Shown: positions 28,181-36,698 of the stretch, in pieces
How the letters are laid out: every line of letters starts with the position of its first letter
Position numbering within the stretch: position 1 is the first letter of the stretch
From: Williamsia herbipolensis
GTDB lineage: Bacteria > Actinomycetota > Actinomycetes > Mycobacteriales > Mycobacteriaceae
Assembly: GCF_000964005.1 (NCBI RefSeq)
Contig: NZ_JXYP01000003.1
Span: 47,978-111,977 of the forward strand
Direction of reading: 5' to 3'
DNA length: 64,000 nt
Position numbers and translations under genes: made by a program
The notes under the pieces: model-generated
What the model was told of the DNA's origin: nothing
Database searches by the model: none
Seen by the model: only the letters and a program-made list of their open reading frames with translations

Positions 28181-31100
28181 CCGACACCCTCGAGCAGACC
28201 GCCACGACCGCACGGCGCACCATCGCGATCGGACAGTTCCGGCTCACGCGTATCCAGCTCGTCAACTGGGGAACCTTCCACGGCTACAAGGACTTCCCGA
28301 TCGACGAGCGAGGTGTGCTGCTGACCGGTCCGTCGGGATCGGGCAAGTCGTCCCTGATGGACGGTCACTCGGTGGTCCTGCTACCCACCTACGACCAGGG
28401 GTTCAACGCCTCGGCCGACCTCACCGCCAAGGGCGCGAAGCGGGCCGCGCGCTCGATGGCCGACTACGTGCGCGGGGCGTGGGCGGAGAACGACGACGAG
28501 TACAACCAGTCGCAGGTGCAGTACCTGCGCGGGTCGGGCGCGACGTGGTCGGCGATCGCCGCCACCTACGACAACGGCGCGGGCTCGGTGACGACGGCCG
28601 TGGCCATCAAGTGGTTCCCCGGCTCCGGGAACGACGGGGCCGCGCTGCGCTCGTGGTACCAGCTGCACCCCGGTGACGCCGACCTGCTGTCGCTCAACGA
28701 CTGGGCCGCAGGCGGATTCGACATCCGCTCGTACCGGGCCTCCCATCCCGAGGTCGCCTGCTTCGACGTGCAGAGCGCCTACCAGGAGGCGTTGCGCCGT
28801 CGGGTGGGCATCGGCAGTTCCTCGGCGGCGCTCGCGTTGATGGGCAAGGCCAAGGCGATGAAGAACGTCGGCGACCTCAACCTCTTCATCCGCACCTACA
28901 TGCTCGACCGCCCCGACACCTACACCAAGGCGCAGCGGTTGATCGAGAACTTCACCCAGCTCGACGAGGCCTATCAGGCCGCGGCGCGGGCGCATGCACA
29001 GGAGAAGGTGCTGCGGCCGATACCCGATGCGTGGCAGGCGTATTGCGGTGCCGAGGAGTCCACGACACGTGCCGCCGAGCTGCTGGGGCCGCCCATGCGC
29101 GCGTTCATGCGCGAACACCGCGTGGCGTTGCTGCAGGCCAAACTCGACTCGATCGAGGACCAGCGGACCGCGCTCGACAACGAGGTCGCCTCGTGGGAGA
29201 ACATCGCCGACGAACGCGAGGACCGGCACACCTCGCTGCGCGACCAGCTCACCGTCGACAAGGGGGAGCTCACGTCGCTGGAGGCGGAACTGAAGTCGTT
29301 CGAGGCGCAGGTGACCGCCCGCAACCGTGCCTACGAACGGTATTCGGCGGTGGTGTCGCGTCTCGGCGAGAACACGCCGGAGTCGCACGAGGAGTTCGCC
29401 GCACTCCGTGACCGCGCCCCGCAGATCGGCCGTGCCGCCCGGGAGGCCGCGGCGTCGCTGTCGGCGCGGGCGCACCCGGTGTTCAGTGCCGAGACCGACG
29501 CCCGTCGAGAGCACGAGGCGGTGCTCGAGGAGCTGACCACCCTGACCGCCCGCCGCTCGCTGCTGCCGCGCGATGCCCTCGCCCAGCGCGACGCCATCGC
29601 GACCGGAACCGGTGTGGCCGCCCACGACTTGCCGTTCGCCGCGGAACTCGTCGAGGTCGCACCCGAGCACCGCGACACCTGGGCCGGTGCCGCCGAACGC
29701 GTGTTGCGCAGCCTCGGCATGACGTTGCTGGTGCCGCAGGAACACCGCAGGCGGGTCTCGGACTTCGTGAACGCCACCAACCTCGGTGGTGTGCTGGAGT
29801 TCCGCGCCTTCGACACCGACGCCACGGTGACCGACCCGACACCGGGAACACTGGCCGCGGTCATGACGGTGGACACCGCGCACCCGGCCGGGCCGTGGCT
29901 CACCGGCGTGGTGGCCCGCTCGGCCGCGCACGTGTGTGTCGGCACACCGGTCGAGCTCGACCGCCATGAGCTCGCGGTGACCCCGCAGGGCCTGGTGAAG
30001 GCCGGACGCGACCGCTACCGCAAGGACGATCGCCGTCGCGTGGACGACTGCACCCACTGGATCTTCGGCACCAACACCGACGGCAAGCGCGCCGCGCTCG
30101 AAGAATCGCTCGTCGGGCTGCAGGCCCGTTTCGACGACGCACGGCAGGCATCGCAGGACATGCGGGACCTGTTGGAGGACAACCGGGAACGCGCCAAGGC
30201 GGCCGATGCGCTCGCCGCCTACGGCTCGTGGACCGAGCTGAACTGGTGGTCGTCCCGACGCGACGCCGACGAGCTGAACCAGCGGATCGAGGCCGTCCGC
30301 GGCAACCGGGTCGACCTCGCCGAACTCGAGGAGCAGGTCGACATCGCCCGCGCCGACTGGCGTGAGGCGGTCGCGCGGGTCGGTGCGATCAACGATCAAC
30401 TGCGCCACATCGGTTCGGACTGGGACCGCTGGCTCGCCGAACTCGAGCAGTCCAGCGACGCCGACGCCATCAGCGACGACGACCGCGACTACCTCTCCGG
30501 TGTGTTGAGCACCGTGTTGGAGGGCAACGGCAAGCACCTGTCGATCGAGACCTACGGCGAGGTGCGGTCGGATCTGCGCAACGCCCTCGAGGCGGTGCAG
30601 GCCGACGCCAACGCCGACCGCGACAGCGCGGAGAACCGCATCGTCCGCGCCGCCGAGGCGTTCGTGCGTGAATGGCCTGCCGCGGCGAACAACCTGACGC
30701 CCACCATCGCCGGCGCACAGGATCTCGTGTCGATCCACGCCGGACTCATCGACCATGGACTGGCCTCCACCCAGGAGCGGTTCCGGCAGCTCATCACCAC
30801 CGACATCTCCCACTCGGTGTCGAACCTCTACAAGGAGATCGGCGACACCAACAAGCGGATCCGTCGCGGGATCGCGGAGGTGAACAGCGGGCTCCGGCGG
30901 GTCGATTTCAACACCGGCACCTATCTGCAGATCGCGGTGCAGCACAACCCCACCGAGGAGGCGACGGAGTTCGCCCGCATCGTCGACGCGATGATGCGCG
31001 ACGCCCCCGCGGCCCGGGCCGGCGACGGCGCGGTGCTGGCGCGGCAGTTCTACCGGATCAAGAACCTCATCATCGCGCTGACCGCGACCGACGCCGAGGG

Positions 31101-31578
31101 CAAGCGTTGGTGCGACAACGTCCTCGACGTGCGCAACAGCTACTTCTTCTACGGCAAGGAACTCGCACGCCCCGCCGCCGGGCAGGAAGCCGATGACGAC
31201 GCGCCGCCGGTGCACACCTACCGCAACACCGCGACCAACTCCGGTGGCGAGCAGGAGAAGCTGGTCGCGTTCTGTCTGGCTGCGGCACTGAGCTTCTCGC
31301 TGAGCAGTCCCGACGACCACCGCCCCGGCTTCGCGCCGCTGATGCTCGACGAGGCGTTCAGCAAGTCCGACGAGACGTTCAGCAGCCAGTCGCTGCGGGC
31401 GTTCGAGCAGTTCGGGTTCCAGCTCATCATCGCCGCGCCGATCCGTATGGCGGGCATCGTCGAGCAGTTCATCGGCCAGGTCATCCTGGTGGACAAGCGG
31501 ATCGGGCCCGACGGCGCGCGGTCGGACGCCCGGACCGCGACGTTCGGCGAGATCGCGACGGCGCGGCAGCAGCGGTGA
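28177..31578 (+). CDS. jetC: JetC/MksB-like SMC-type ATPase
   Basis: This 1133-aa MukB/SbcC-like ATPase is expected to extrude or clamp DNA loops with JetA and JetB. Walker A (GPSGSGKSSL) is at residues 51-60, in a segment beginning RIQLVNWGTFHGYKDFPI as in MksB/JetC proteins. Two coiled-coil arms (about 290-400 and 640-760) flank a hinge-like globular region (about 430-620). The ABC signature NSGGEQEKLVAF is near 1021 and Walker B (PLMLDEAFSK) near 1055. All ATPase motifs look intact. The operon jetA-jetB-jetC has GTGA overlaps at both joints. A 7-base gap leads to an AlkZ-like gene instead of the expected jetD. Confidence 0.92.
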   Translation: MTDTLEQTATTARRTIAIGQFRLTRIQLVNWGTFHGYKDFPIDERGVLLTGPSGSGKSSLMDGHSVVLLPTYDQGFNASADLTAKGAKRAARSMADYVRGAWAENDDEYNQSQVQYLRGSGATWSAIAATYDNGAGSVTTAVAIKWFPGSGNDGAALRSWYQLHPGDADLLSLNDWAAGGFDIRSYRASHPEVACFDVQSAYQEALRRRVGIGSSSAALALMGKAKAMKNVGDLNLFIRTYMLDRPDTYTKAQRLIENFTQLDEAYQAAARAHAQEKVLRPIPDAWQAYCGAEESTTRAAELLGPPMRAFMREHRVALLQAKLDSIEDQRTALDNEVASWENIADEREDRHTSLRDQLTVDKGELTSLEAELKSFEAQVTARNRAYERYSAVVSRLGENTPESHEEFAALRDRAPQIGRAAREAAASLSARAHPVFSAETDARREHEAVLEELTTLTARRSLLPRDALAQRDAIATGTGVAAHDLPFAAELVEVAPEHRDTWAGAAERVLRSLGMTLLVPQEHRRRVSDFVNATNLGGVLEFRAFDTDATVTDPTPGTLAAVMTVDTAHPAGPWLTGVVARSAAHVCVGTPVELDRHELAVTPQGLVKAGRDRYRKDDRRRVDDCTHWIFGTNTDGKRAALEESLVGLQARFDDARQASQDMRDLLEDNRERAKAADALAAYGSWTELNWWSSRRDADELNQRIEAVRGNRVDLAELEEQVDIARADWREAVARVGAINDQLRHIGSDWDRWLAELEQSSDADAISDDDRDYLSGVLSTVLEGNGKHLSIETYGEVRSDLRNALEAVQADANADRDSAENRIVRAAEAFVREWPAAANNLTPTIAGAQDLVSIHAGLIDHGLASTQERFRQLITTDISHSVSNLYKEIGDTNKRIRRGIAEVNSGLRRVDFNTGTYLQIAVQHNPTEEATEFARIVDAMMRDAPAARAGDGAVLARQFYRIKNLIIALTATDAEGKRWCDNVLDVRNSYFFYGKELARPAAGQEADDDAPPVHTYRNTATNSGGEQEKLVAFCLAAALSFSLSSPDDHRPGFAPLMLDEAFSKSDETFSSQSLRAFEQFGFQLIIAAPIRMAGIVEQFIGQVILVDKRIGPDGARSDARTATFGEIATARQQR

Positions 31579-31585
31579 GCCGGCC

Positions 31586-32671
31586 GTGACGTCGTCGGAG
31601 CGGATCTCGCTCGAGCAGTGGAACCGCACCGTGCTGACCCGTCAGCACCTGCTCGAGCGCGTCGACGACGACGCCGTGGAGGTGCTCGACCGGTGTGTGG
31701 GTCTGCAGTCGCAGGACCCGCGCGCGGCGTTCTTCGGGTTGTTCTCGCGCGTGGTGGATTTCGATCCCGCCGAGCTCGACGGGTTGATGCTCGACCGTGA
31801 GGTGGTGCGGATGGCGCTGCTGCGCAGCACGGTCTTCTGCATCGACGCCGCCGACGCCCGTTGGATCCGACCGTTGGCCCAGCCCACGCTCGACGCCGAA
31901 CTGCGGACCAACCACCTGCGCAACGTCGTCGCCGCCGACCCCGCCGCGGTGACACGGCATGCTCGCGAACTGTTGACCGGCAGGGAGATGTCGACGAAAG
32001 CGCTCGGTGCCGCTCTGGCGGAACGCTTTCCCGGCGAGTCGGCGTCAACCCTGTGCACGATCGCCCGGTGCACGCTGCCGCTCGTCCAGGTGCCGCCGCG
32101 CGGATTGTTCGCAGGTAGTGGCGCCACCACCTACCGGCTGTTCGACGAGTGGGTCGGTCCCGGTGAGCCCGCCGTCACCGCGGACGAGGCGATCAAGGAC
32201 CTCATCCGGCTGTACCTGCGTGGGTTCGGGCCGTCGACCGTTGCGGGCGTGCAGAGTTGGTCGGGCCTCACCCGACTCCGTGAGCCGATCGAGGCGATGG
32301 AACGCGATTGGGAGCTCAATCGGCTGACCGGGCCCGACGGCGAGGAGCTGTTCGACCTCGACGGCCTCGACATCGCCTCGGCCGATGAGCCCGCGCCGGC
32401 GCGTCTCCTGGCGCCGTTCGACAACGTCGTGGTCGCCCAGGCCGATCGCCGTCGCGTCATCGACGAGGACGTCTACAAGGCGATGGCCACCCCGAACGGT
32501 CGTCTACCGGGATTCGCGATGGTCGACGGTCGGGTGGTCGGGTCGTGGCGCGTCGACGCCGCCGGGACGGTGGCCGTCGAGTACCTGCGTGACGTCCCCG
32601 CGTCACGACGGCGCGCTCTCGCGGCCGAGGTCGACGCGGTGTCGGAGTTCGTCCGACGGCCGAACGACTGA
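31586..32671 (+). CDS. Winged-helix DNA-binding protein of the AlkZ/YcaQ (HTH_42) DNA glycosylase family
   Basis: A 361-aa protein with the HTH_42 architecture of AlkZ and YcaQ/AlkX, monofunctional glycosylases that excise bulky alkyl adducts and unhook crosslinks. The Q-x-Q catalytic motif of AlkZ is present at residues 41-43 (CVGLQSQDPRAAFFG). Other family segments are REVVRMALLRSTVFCIDAADARWI, IKDLIRLYLRGFGPSTVAGVQSWSGL and APFDNVVVAQADRRRVI. GTG 31586 starts only 7 bases after the jetC stop, with the same orientation, so co-transcription with jetABC is likely. It occupies the position of jetD/mksG in known operons. A functional link is an inference. It may simply be a neighbour. Confidence 0.85.
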   Translation: MTSSERISLEQWNRTVLTRQHLLERVDDDAVEVLDRCVGLQSQDPRAAFFGLFSRVVDFDPAELDGLMLDREVVRMALLRSTVFCIDAADARWIRPLAQPTLDAELRTNHLRNVVAADPAAVTRHARELLTGREMSTKALGAALAERFPGESASTLCTIARCTLPLVQVPPRGLFAGSGATTYRLFDEWVGPGEPAVTADEAIKDLIRLYLRGFGPSTVAGVQSWSGLTRLREPIEAMERDWELNRLTGPDGEELFDLDGLDIASADEPAPARLLAPFDNVVVAQADRRRVIDEDVYKAMATPNGRLPGFAMVDGRVVGSWRVDAAGTVAVEYLRDVPASRRRALAAEVDAVSEFVRRPND

Positions 32672-32683
32672 GATCCGGAGATG

Positions 32684-33160
32684 TCAGGCGTGGGCGCGGC
32701 GGTGCAGGGCGGCCATCTCCTCGGCGAACATCTCGACGGGTCCCTCGACGGGGAGACCCGGCGCCACGGTCTCGATCGGGAGCGGCGCCACCGGTGACGC
32801 CGGCACACCCCACTCCTGCAACCAGTCGGTGAGCTGCGCCGACGACACCGCGTAGACGATGCGTCTCAGCCCGACCCACGCATGCGCGGCCGCGCACATC
32901 GGGCAGTGCTCACCGGAGGTGTACACCGTCGACCGGGCGCGGTCGACGGGGTCGAGGTTCTCCACCGCCCAGAGCGCGATCGCGAGCTCCGGATGGCGGG
33001 TCTCGTCTCCGCCGCCGACGCGGTTGCGGTCGGCGAAGACCGGCCGGCCCTCGGCGTCGACCAGGACCGAACCGAACGGCTCGTCGCCCGCGGCCAGGGC
33101 CTCGCCGGCCAGGTCGACGCAGCGTCGAAGATGCGTGAGATCGTCGTCGGAGATCGCCAT
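32684..33160 (-). CDS. Nucleoside/guanine deaminase-like protein (CDA superfamily)
   Basis: A 158-aa zinc-dependent deaminase. The zinc/proton-shuttle motif reads R-H-P-E (ETRHPELAIALWAVE) in place of the commoner H-A-E, and the second zinc motif is EHCPMCAAAHAW. PFGSVLVDAEG is the typical N-terminal substrate-loop sequence. The likely reaction is deamination of a purine or related base, with the substrate unknown. ATG 33160 is preferred over an upstream in-frame start that would run through the operators. The gene is divergent from the GntR-MFS pair, with tandem GntR-type sites between, so the three genes probably form one regulon. Confidence 0.88.
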   Translation of the reverse strand: MAISDDDLTHLRRCVDLAGEALAAGDEPFGSVLVDAEGRPVFADRNRVGGGDETRHPELAIALWAVENLDPVDRARSTVYTSGEHCPMCAAAHAWVGLRRIVYAVSSAQLTDWLQEWGVPASPVAPLPIETVAPGLPVEGPVEMFAEEMAALHRRAHA

Positions 33161-33201
33161 CGTGCCAGCGTAGGCGGTCGCGCGGCCCTCCTGCCACAGG
33201 C

Positions 33202-33226
33202 TTGCATGCAACCTTGTATGCAAGGT
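33202..33226. promoter_or_regulatory. Tandem GntR-type operators
   Basis: Two near-identical 10-mers lie 2 bases apart: TTGCATGCAA (33202-33211, a perfect palindrome) and TTGTATGCAA (33214-33223). The second sits in a perfect accttg-N4-caaggt dyad (33211-33226). They are centred 15-40 bases before the GntR start and 42-66 bases before the divergent deaminase start. This is the expected pattern for autoregulation plus divergent control by the adjacent GntR protein. Confidence 0.75.
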
Positions 33227-33240
33227 GTTACGGTCGTTGC

Positions 33241-33882
33241 ATGACCGTGAACGCGGGACCGGTGGCCGCCGAGCGCGCCTACGCCCACACCAAGGCGCAG
33301 ATCATCAGCGGCGGTCTGGCCGGCGGGCAGTTGGTGAGCGAGGCCAAGATCGGCGCCGAGCTCGGTATCAGCCGAACCCCCGTCCACGAGGCCTTCCTGC
33401 GTCTCGACGCCGAGCAGCTGATCGAGCTGGTCTCCCGGAAAGGCGCCATCATCCGACCGATGACGCCGTCGGAGGCGACCGACGTGCTCGCCATGCGGCA
33501 GGGCATCGAATCGGCCTCGGCCGCGCAGACATTCGCCGCCGGAGGGCCCGACGCCGAGATCGTCGGGCGGATCGAGGAGAACCTGCGTCAGCAGGAGGCG
33601 GCGGTCGGCGCCGGCGACGTCGCGGCGTTCGTCGACGCCGACGACGACTTCCACGCCCTGCTCATCGAGGCCTCCCGAAATCCGTTGGCGCGGCAGTTCT
33701 ACGAGCAACTGCGTGGGCGGCAGCAACGACTGCGCACGATGTACCTGCGCATCGATCCCGGCAACCTCGCGGCGTCATATGCCGATCACCGCACCCTCGC
33801 AGACTGTTTCGTGGGCGGCGACCGTGACGGCTTCACCGCGGCGCTCGTCGCGCACCTCGAGCGCTACCAGGGAGCGATATGA
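33241..33882 (+). CDS. GntR-family (FadR-type) transcriptional regulator
   Basis: A 213-aa regulator with an N-terminal winged helix (residues ~8-75: AYAHTKAQIISGGLAGGQLV, then IGAELGISRTPVHEAFLRLDAEQLI). The all-helical FCD ligand domain has the metal-ligand-style pattern DADDDFHALLIEASRNP and a C-terminal HRTLADCF. The effector is unknown. ATG 33241 is used because an upstream in-frame ATG would start inside the operator. The stop overlaps the MFS start (ATGA). Confidence 0.93.
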   Translation: MTVNAGPVAAERAYAHTKAQIISGGLAGGQLVSEAKIGAELGISRTPVHEAFLRLDAEQLIELVSRKGAIIRPMTPSEATDVLAMRQGIESASAAQTFAAGGPDAEIVGRIEENLRQQEAAVGAGDVAAFVDADDDFHALLIEASRNPLARQFYEQLRGRQQRLRTMYLRIDPGNLAASYADHRTLADCFVGGDRDGFTAALVAHLERYQGAI

Positions 33883-35126
33883 CGATCCCCACCCGCGTGG
33901 CCGCCGTTGATCGATCGATCACCGCGACGCACACGGCCGGGAGGGCCTGGGTCCTGGTGTTCGGCACGTTGTTCGTGTGCGCGTGGTCGGGGAACCAGTT
34001 CAGCCCGATGCTGCTGCTGTACCGCGACACCGCGCACTACTCGTCCGCGACGGTCACGCTCTTCCTCGGCATCTACGTCGCGGGACTCGCACCGGCACTG
34101 GTGATCGCGGGCGCGGTGAGCGACCACGGCGGGCGTCGAGGACCGATGTCGTGTGCGGTGTGGTTCGGGGTGGCGGCCAGCGCGCTACTCGCCCTGGGTG
34201 AACTCGGATCGCTGCCGATCTGCCTGGGCCGGCTGTTCGCGGGCATGTCGGTCGGCACGGCGATGGCCGTCGGCACGAGTTGGCTCAAGGAGCTCAGTCA
34301 GGGGCGATTCGACCCGACGGCCGACGCCGGCGCCGGTGCCCGCCGCGCCTCACTGGCGTTCACCCTCGGTTCGGCCTCGGGCGCTCTCGTCGCCGGTGGC
34401 ATCGCGCAGTGGGGTCCGCTGCCCGAGGTCTTGCCGTACCTGATCCACATCGCGGTGGCCGTCCCCTTCCTCCTGCTGGTGCGCCGCCCACCCGAGACGG
34501 TGTCCGCAGGCGCTGTCGCACAACCACTTCGGTCACGGCTCACCGTGCCGTCGATGCGCCACCGACGGTTCCTGCAAGTCGTCCTCGTGTGCGGGCCGTG
34601 GCTGTTCGCGGCCTGCGCACTCGCCTACGGCTACCTGCCGGTGCTGCTCGCCGACGCGACCGGCGGTCTCGGCCTCGCCTACGCCACACTCCTGAGCGTC
34701 GTCGCGCTCACCAGTGGCGCACTCGTCCAGCCCGTCGCCACGCGCATCGACTCGCCCTCGAGTGCCCGCGGCATCGTGGTCTCGATGGCGACGCTGACGG
34801 TCGGTCTCGTCGTGATGATCGCCGCCGTCGAGACCTCGCAAGTGGTGGTCGGACTCGTGGCGGCAGTCGTGTTCGGGGTCGGGTTCGGTGTCGGTCTCGT
34901 CTCGGGCCTGCGCGAGGTGCAGCGCATCGCGCCCGCGTCCGATCTGGCCCGGCTCACCGGGATCTTCTACGCCGTCGCCTATCTGGGCTTCGTCGTGCCC
35001 ACGATCCTCGCCGCCCTCACCCCGCCGTTCACGACGACAGCGCTGCTCGTGGTGCTCGCCGCGCTGTTGCTCGCCTCGACCGCCGTCGTGGTGCGCGGAT
35101 ACCGCCGCCACCTGCCGCAGGTCTGA
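33879..35126 (+). CDS. Major facilitator superfamily transporter
   Basis: A 415-aa protein with about twelve hydrophobic helices. The MFS signature between helices 2 and 3 is present as GAVSDHGGRRGPM. The middle loop between helices 6 and 7 is short (RRPPETVSAGAVAQPLRSRL). It is translationally coupled to the GntR gene by a 4-base overlap and lies across the operators from the deaminase. Uptake or efflux of the deaminase substrate, or of a toxic base analogue, is an attractive but unproven role. Confidence 0.92.
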   Translation: MTIPTRVAAVDRSITATHTAGRAWVLVFGTLFVCAWSGNQFSPMLLLYRDTAHYSSATVTLFLGIYVAGLAPALVIAGAVSDHGGRRGPMSCAVWFGVAASALLALGELGSLPICLGRLFAGMSVGTAMAVGTSWLKELSQGRFDPTADAGAGARRASLAFTLGSASGALVAGGIAQWGPLPEVLPYLIHIAVAVPFLLLVRRPPETVSAGAVAQPLRSRLTVPSMRHRRFLQVVLVCGPWLFAACALAYGYLPVLLADATGGLGLAYATLLSVVALTSGALVQPVATRIDSPSSARGIVVSMATLTVGLVVMIAAVETSQVVVGLVAAVVFGVGFGVGLVSGLREVQRIAPASDLARLTGIFYAVAYLGFVVPTILAALTPPFTTTALLVVLAALLLASTAVVVRGYRRHLPQV

Positions 35127-35150
35127 CCGAGCGCCGCGGCCGAGACGTGC

Positions 35151-35909
35151 TCAGCCCGGGAGCTCGCCGGTCCGCGGGTTGCGGGCGGTGATGCAGTAGG
35201 GCCGCCCCGTCGGATCGGCCATCACGGTCCAGTCACCGTGCTCGGCGACGACCTCCGCGCCCCAGTCCTCGTGGCGGGCCACCTCCTCGGCGGGATGGGT
35301 GCTGGCGAGGTCGACGTGACCGGCGATGGCCCCGGAATTGGTCGACTGCAACAGGATCCGAACCGCGAGATGCTCGGGCCGCGCCAGGTGACGGAACTCG
35401 GGTCGGCCACCGCTGCCGCCGATCACCTCCCACCCGGTCAGCGCCTCCCAGAACGCGCACTCACGATCGAACCGTCGCGAGGGGATGTCGATCGACACCT
35501 GGTCGATGATGCTGATGGTGTCGCCGGGCCACCGGATGGGACGCGACTTGCGGCTCTGTCCCCGCCAGACCACCAGACAGAACACGAACCCCGCCGGCGA
35601 GGTCATGGTGATGCAGTCGTCGGCCCACGAGACCACCGCCGCGCCGATCTCCTGGGCGCCGGCGGCCGAGACGACGATGTCGTCGACCGCCAGATCCAGG
35701 TGCACCCCACCGACGCCGTGGTCGATGCGCTGGACCAGCAGGTGCGGATCGCCGTTGAACGGTTCGAGCGAGGCGAACTGGCGCTTCTCGCCCCGAGGCG
35801 GAGAGACGGTGCTGCCCGCGATCGCACGCCAGAACGTGACCTCGTCACCGAACTCGTCGGCCGGGAAATCGAGCACGACCGACAACCACCGCACCGAGGT
35901 CACCGCCAT
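35151..35909 (-). CDS. VOC/glyoxalase-like two-module protein
   Basis: A 252-aa protein with two tandem glyoxalase-like modules: VRWLSVVLDFPADEFGDEVTFWRAIAG and ISIIDQVSIDIPSRRFDRECAFWEALTG. Each module is followed by an HLDLAV- or HVDLAS-type strand that would carry a metal-ligand His. Dioxygenases, isomerases and resistance proteins share the fold, so the activity is open. The ATG overlaps the MDMPI-family stop by one base (TGATG), as third gene of the LLM-MDMPI-VOC operon. Confidence 0.85.
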   Translation of the reverse strand: MAVTSVRWLSVVLDFPADEFGDEVTFWRAIAGSTVSPPRGEKRQFASLEPFNGDPHLLVQRIDHGVGGVHLDLAVDDIVVSAAGAQEIGAAVVSWADDCITMTSPAGFVFCLVVWRGQSRKSRPIRWPGDTISIIDQVSIDIPSRRFDRECAFWEALTGWEVIGGSGGRPEFRHLARPEHLAVRILLQSTNSGAIAGHVDLASTHPAEEVARHEDWGAEVVAEHGDWTVMADPTGRPYCITARNPRTGELPG

Positions 35910-36673
35910 CAGCGCACCCGGTGCCGCGCGCGCCACCGCTCGAGGGTCGTCCGGTCGCCGGACACCTCGATCTCGTCGCCGCGGTTCCACAACCCGAGGT
36001 AGAGGGCGCCGGCGGTGCCCCGCCACCACGCGGTCGCCGACTCCGGTGCGCCGTCGGTGACGGCCAACGCCTCCGCCGACACCGACAGCGTCCAGGCGTG
36101 GCCGGTGTCGGTGGTCTCGACGCCGATCGTCGCGGGCTCACCGTCGTACAGCTTCGACCGCCCGCGGGGCGCGAAACGCACCAGCAGTTCGTCGAGACCG
36201 TCCGCGGCGAGGACGGGATCGACGTCCAGCGCCGCGGCCATCGGGACCGAACCGTGTTCGGCGGCAACGGCATCGACAGCGTGGATGGTGGTCTCGTGCG
36301 CCTGACGGCGGGTCCAGAACTCCAGCGGGGTGCGGCCGGTCTCCATGAACACCCAGGCCTCGACGTCCGGATCGGCCGTCGTGAGGGTCGCGAGGAGTTC
36401 CCGTGCACCGTCGACGAACCAGTCGGTGAGGTCGGTCGGCGCCACGCGGTCGAGGACGTCGGACTCCGACGCGAACGGCGCCTCGACGCCCAGGATCTGC
36501 GCCTGTGCCCAGCGGTGCACCATCCCCTGATGCGCGACGAGATCGGCGACCGTCCAGTCCGGGCACGGCGGGACGAGGGCGGTGAGTCCAGCCGAGCGCG
36601 CCGACGCCGACAACCGGTGCGTCGCCGCGTCGATCACGGAACGGAACTCGTCGATGGTCGGCCCAACGGACAT
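35909..36673 (-). CDS. Mycothiol-dependent maleylpyruvate isomerase-family (MDMPI/DinB-like) protein
   Basis: A 254-aa protein with the MDMPI N-terminal four-helix domain: ALVPPCPDWTVADLVAHQGMVHRWAQ contains the CPDW and H residues typical of the family. RRQAHETTIHAVDAV carries the H-x3-HxxD-like metal pattern. The C-terminal SCP2-like half ends with TAWWRGTAGALYLGLWNRGDEIEVSGD. Family members use mycothiol, which supports an actinobacterial source. It lies 25 bases after the LLM gene and overlaps the VOC gene by one base. Confidence 0.88.
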   Translation of the reverse strand: MSVGPTIDEFRSVIDAATHRLSASARSAGLTALVPPCPDWTVADLVAHQGMVHRWAQAQILGVEAPFASESDVLDRVAPTDLTDWFVDGARELLATLTTADPDVEAWVFMETGRTPLEFWTRRQAHETTIHAVDAVAAEHGSVPMAAALDVDPVLAADGLDELLVRFAPRGRSKLYDGEPATIGVETTDTGHAWTLSVSAEALAVTDGAPESATAWWRGTAGALYLGLWNRGDEIEVSGDRTTLERWRARHRVR

Positions 36674-36698
36674 GCCGATCAGTGTGGCACGTGGGGGC

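Noticed and set aside
28381..31629. Very long open frame (over 1000 codons) antisense to jetC
   Set aside because: It is the complement of a strongly coding high-GC gene, with no ribosome site or domain pattern. Such frames arise from G/C-rich third positions.
32672..33240. A hidden or decayed jetD downstream of the operon
   Set aside because: The region is filled by the deaminase on the opposite strand and GntR operators. No Toprim-like remnant was seen in any frame.
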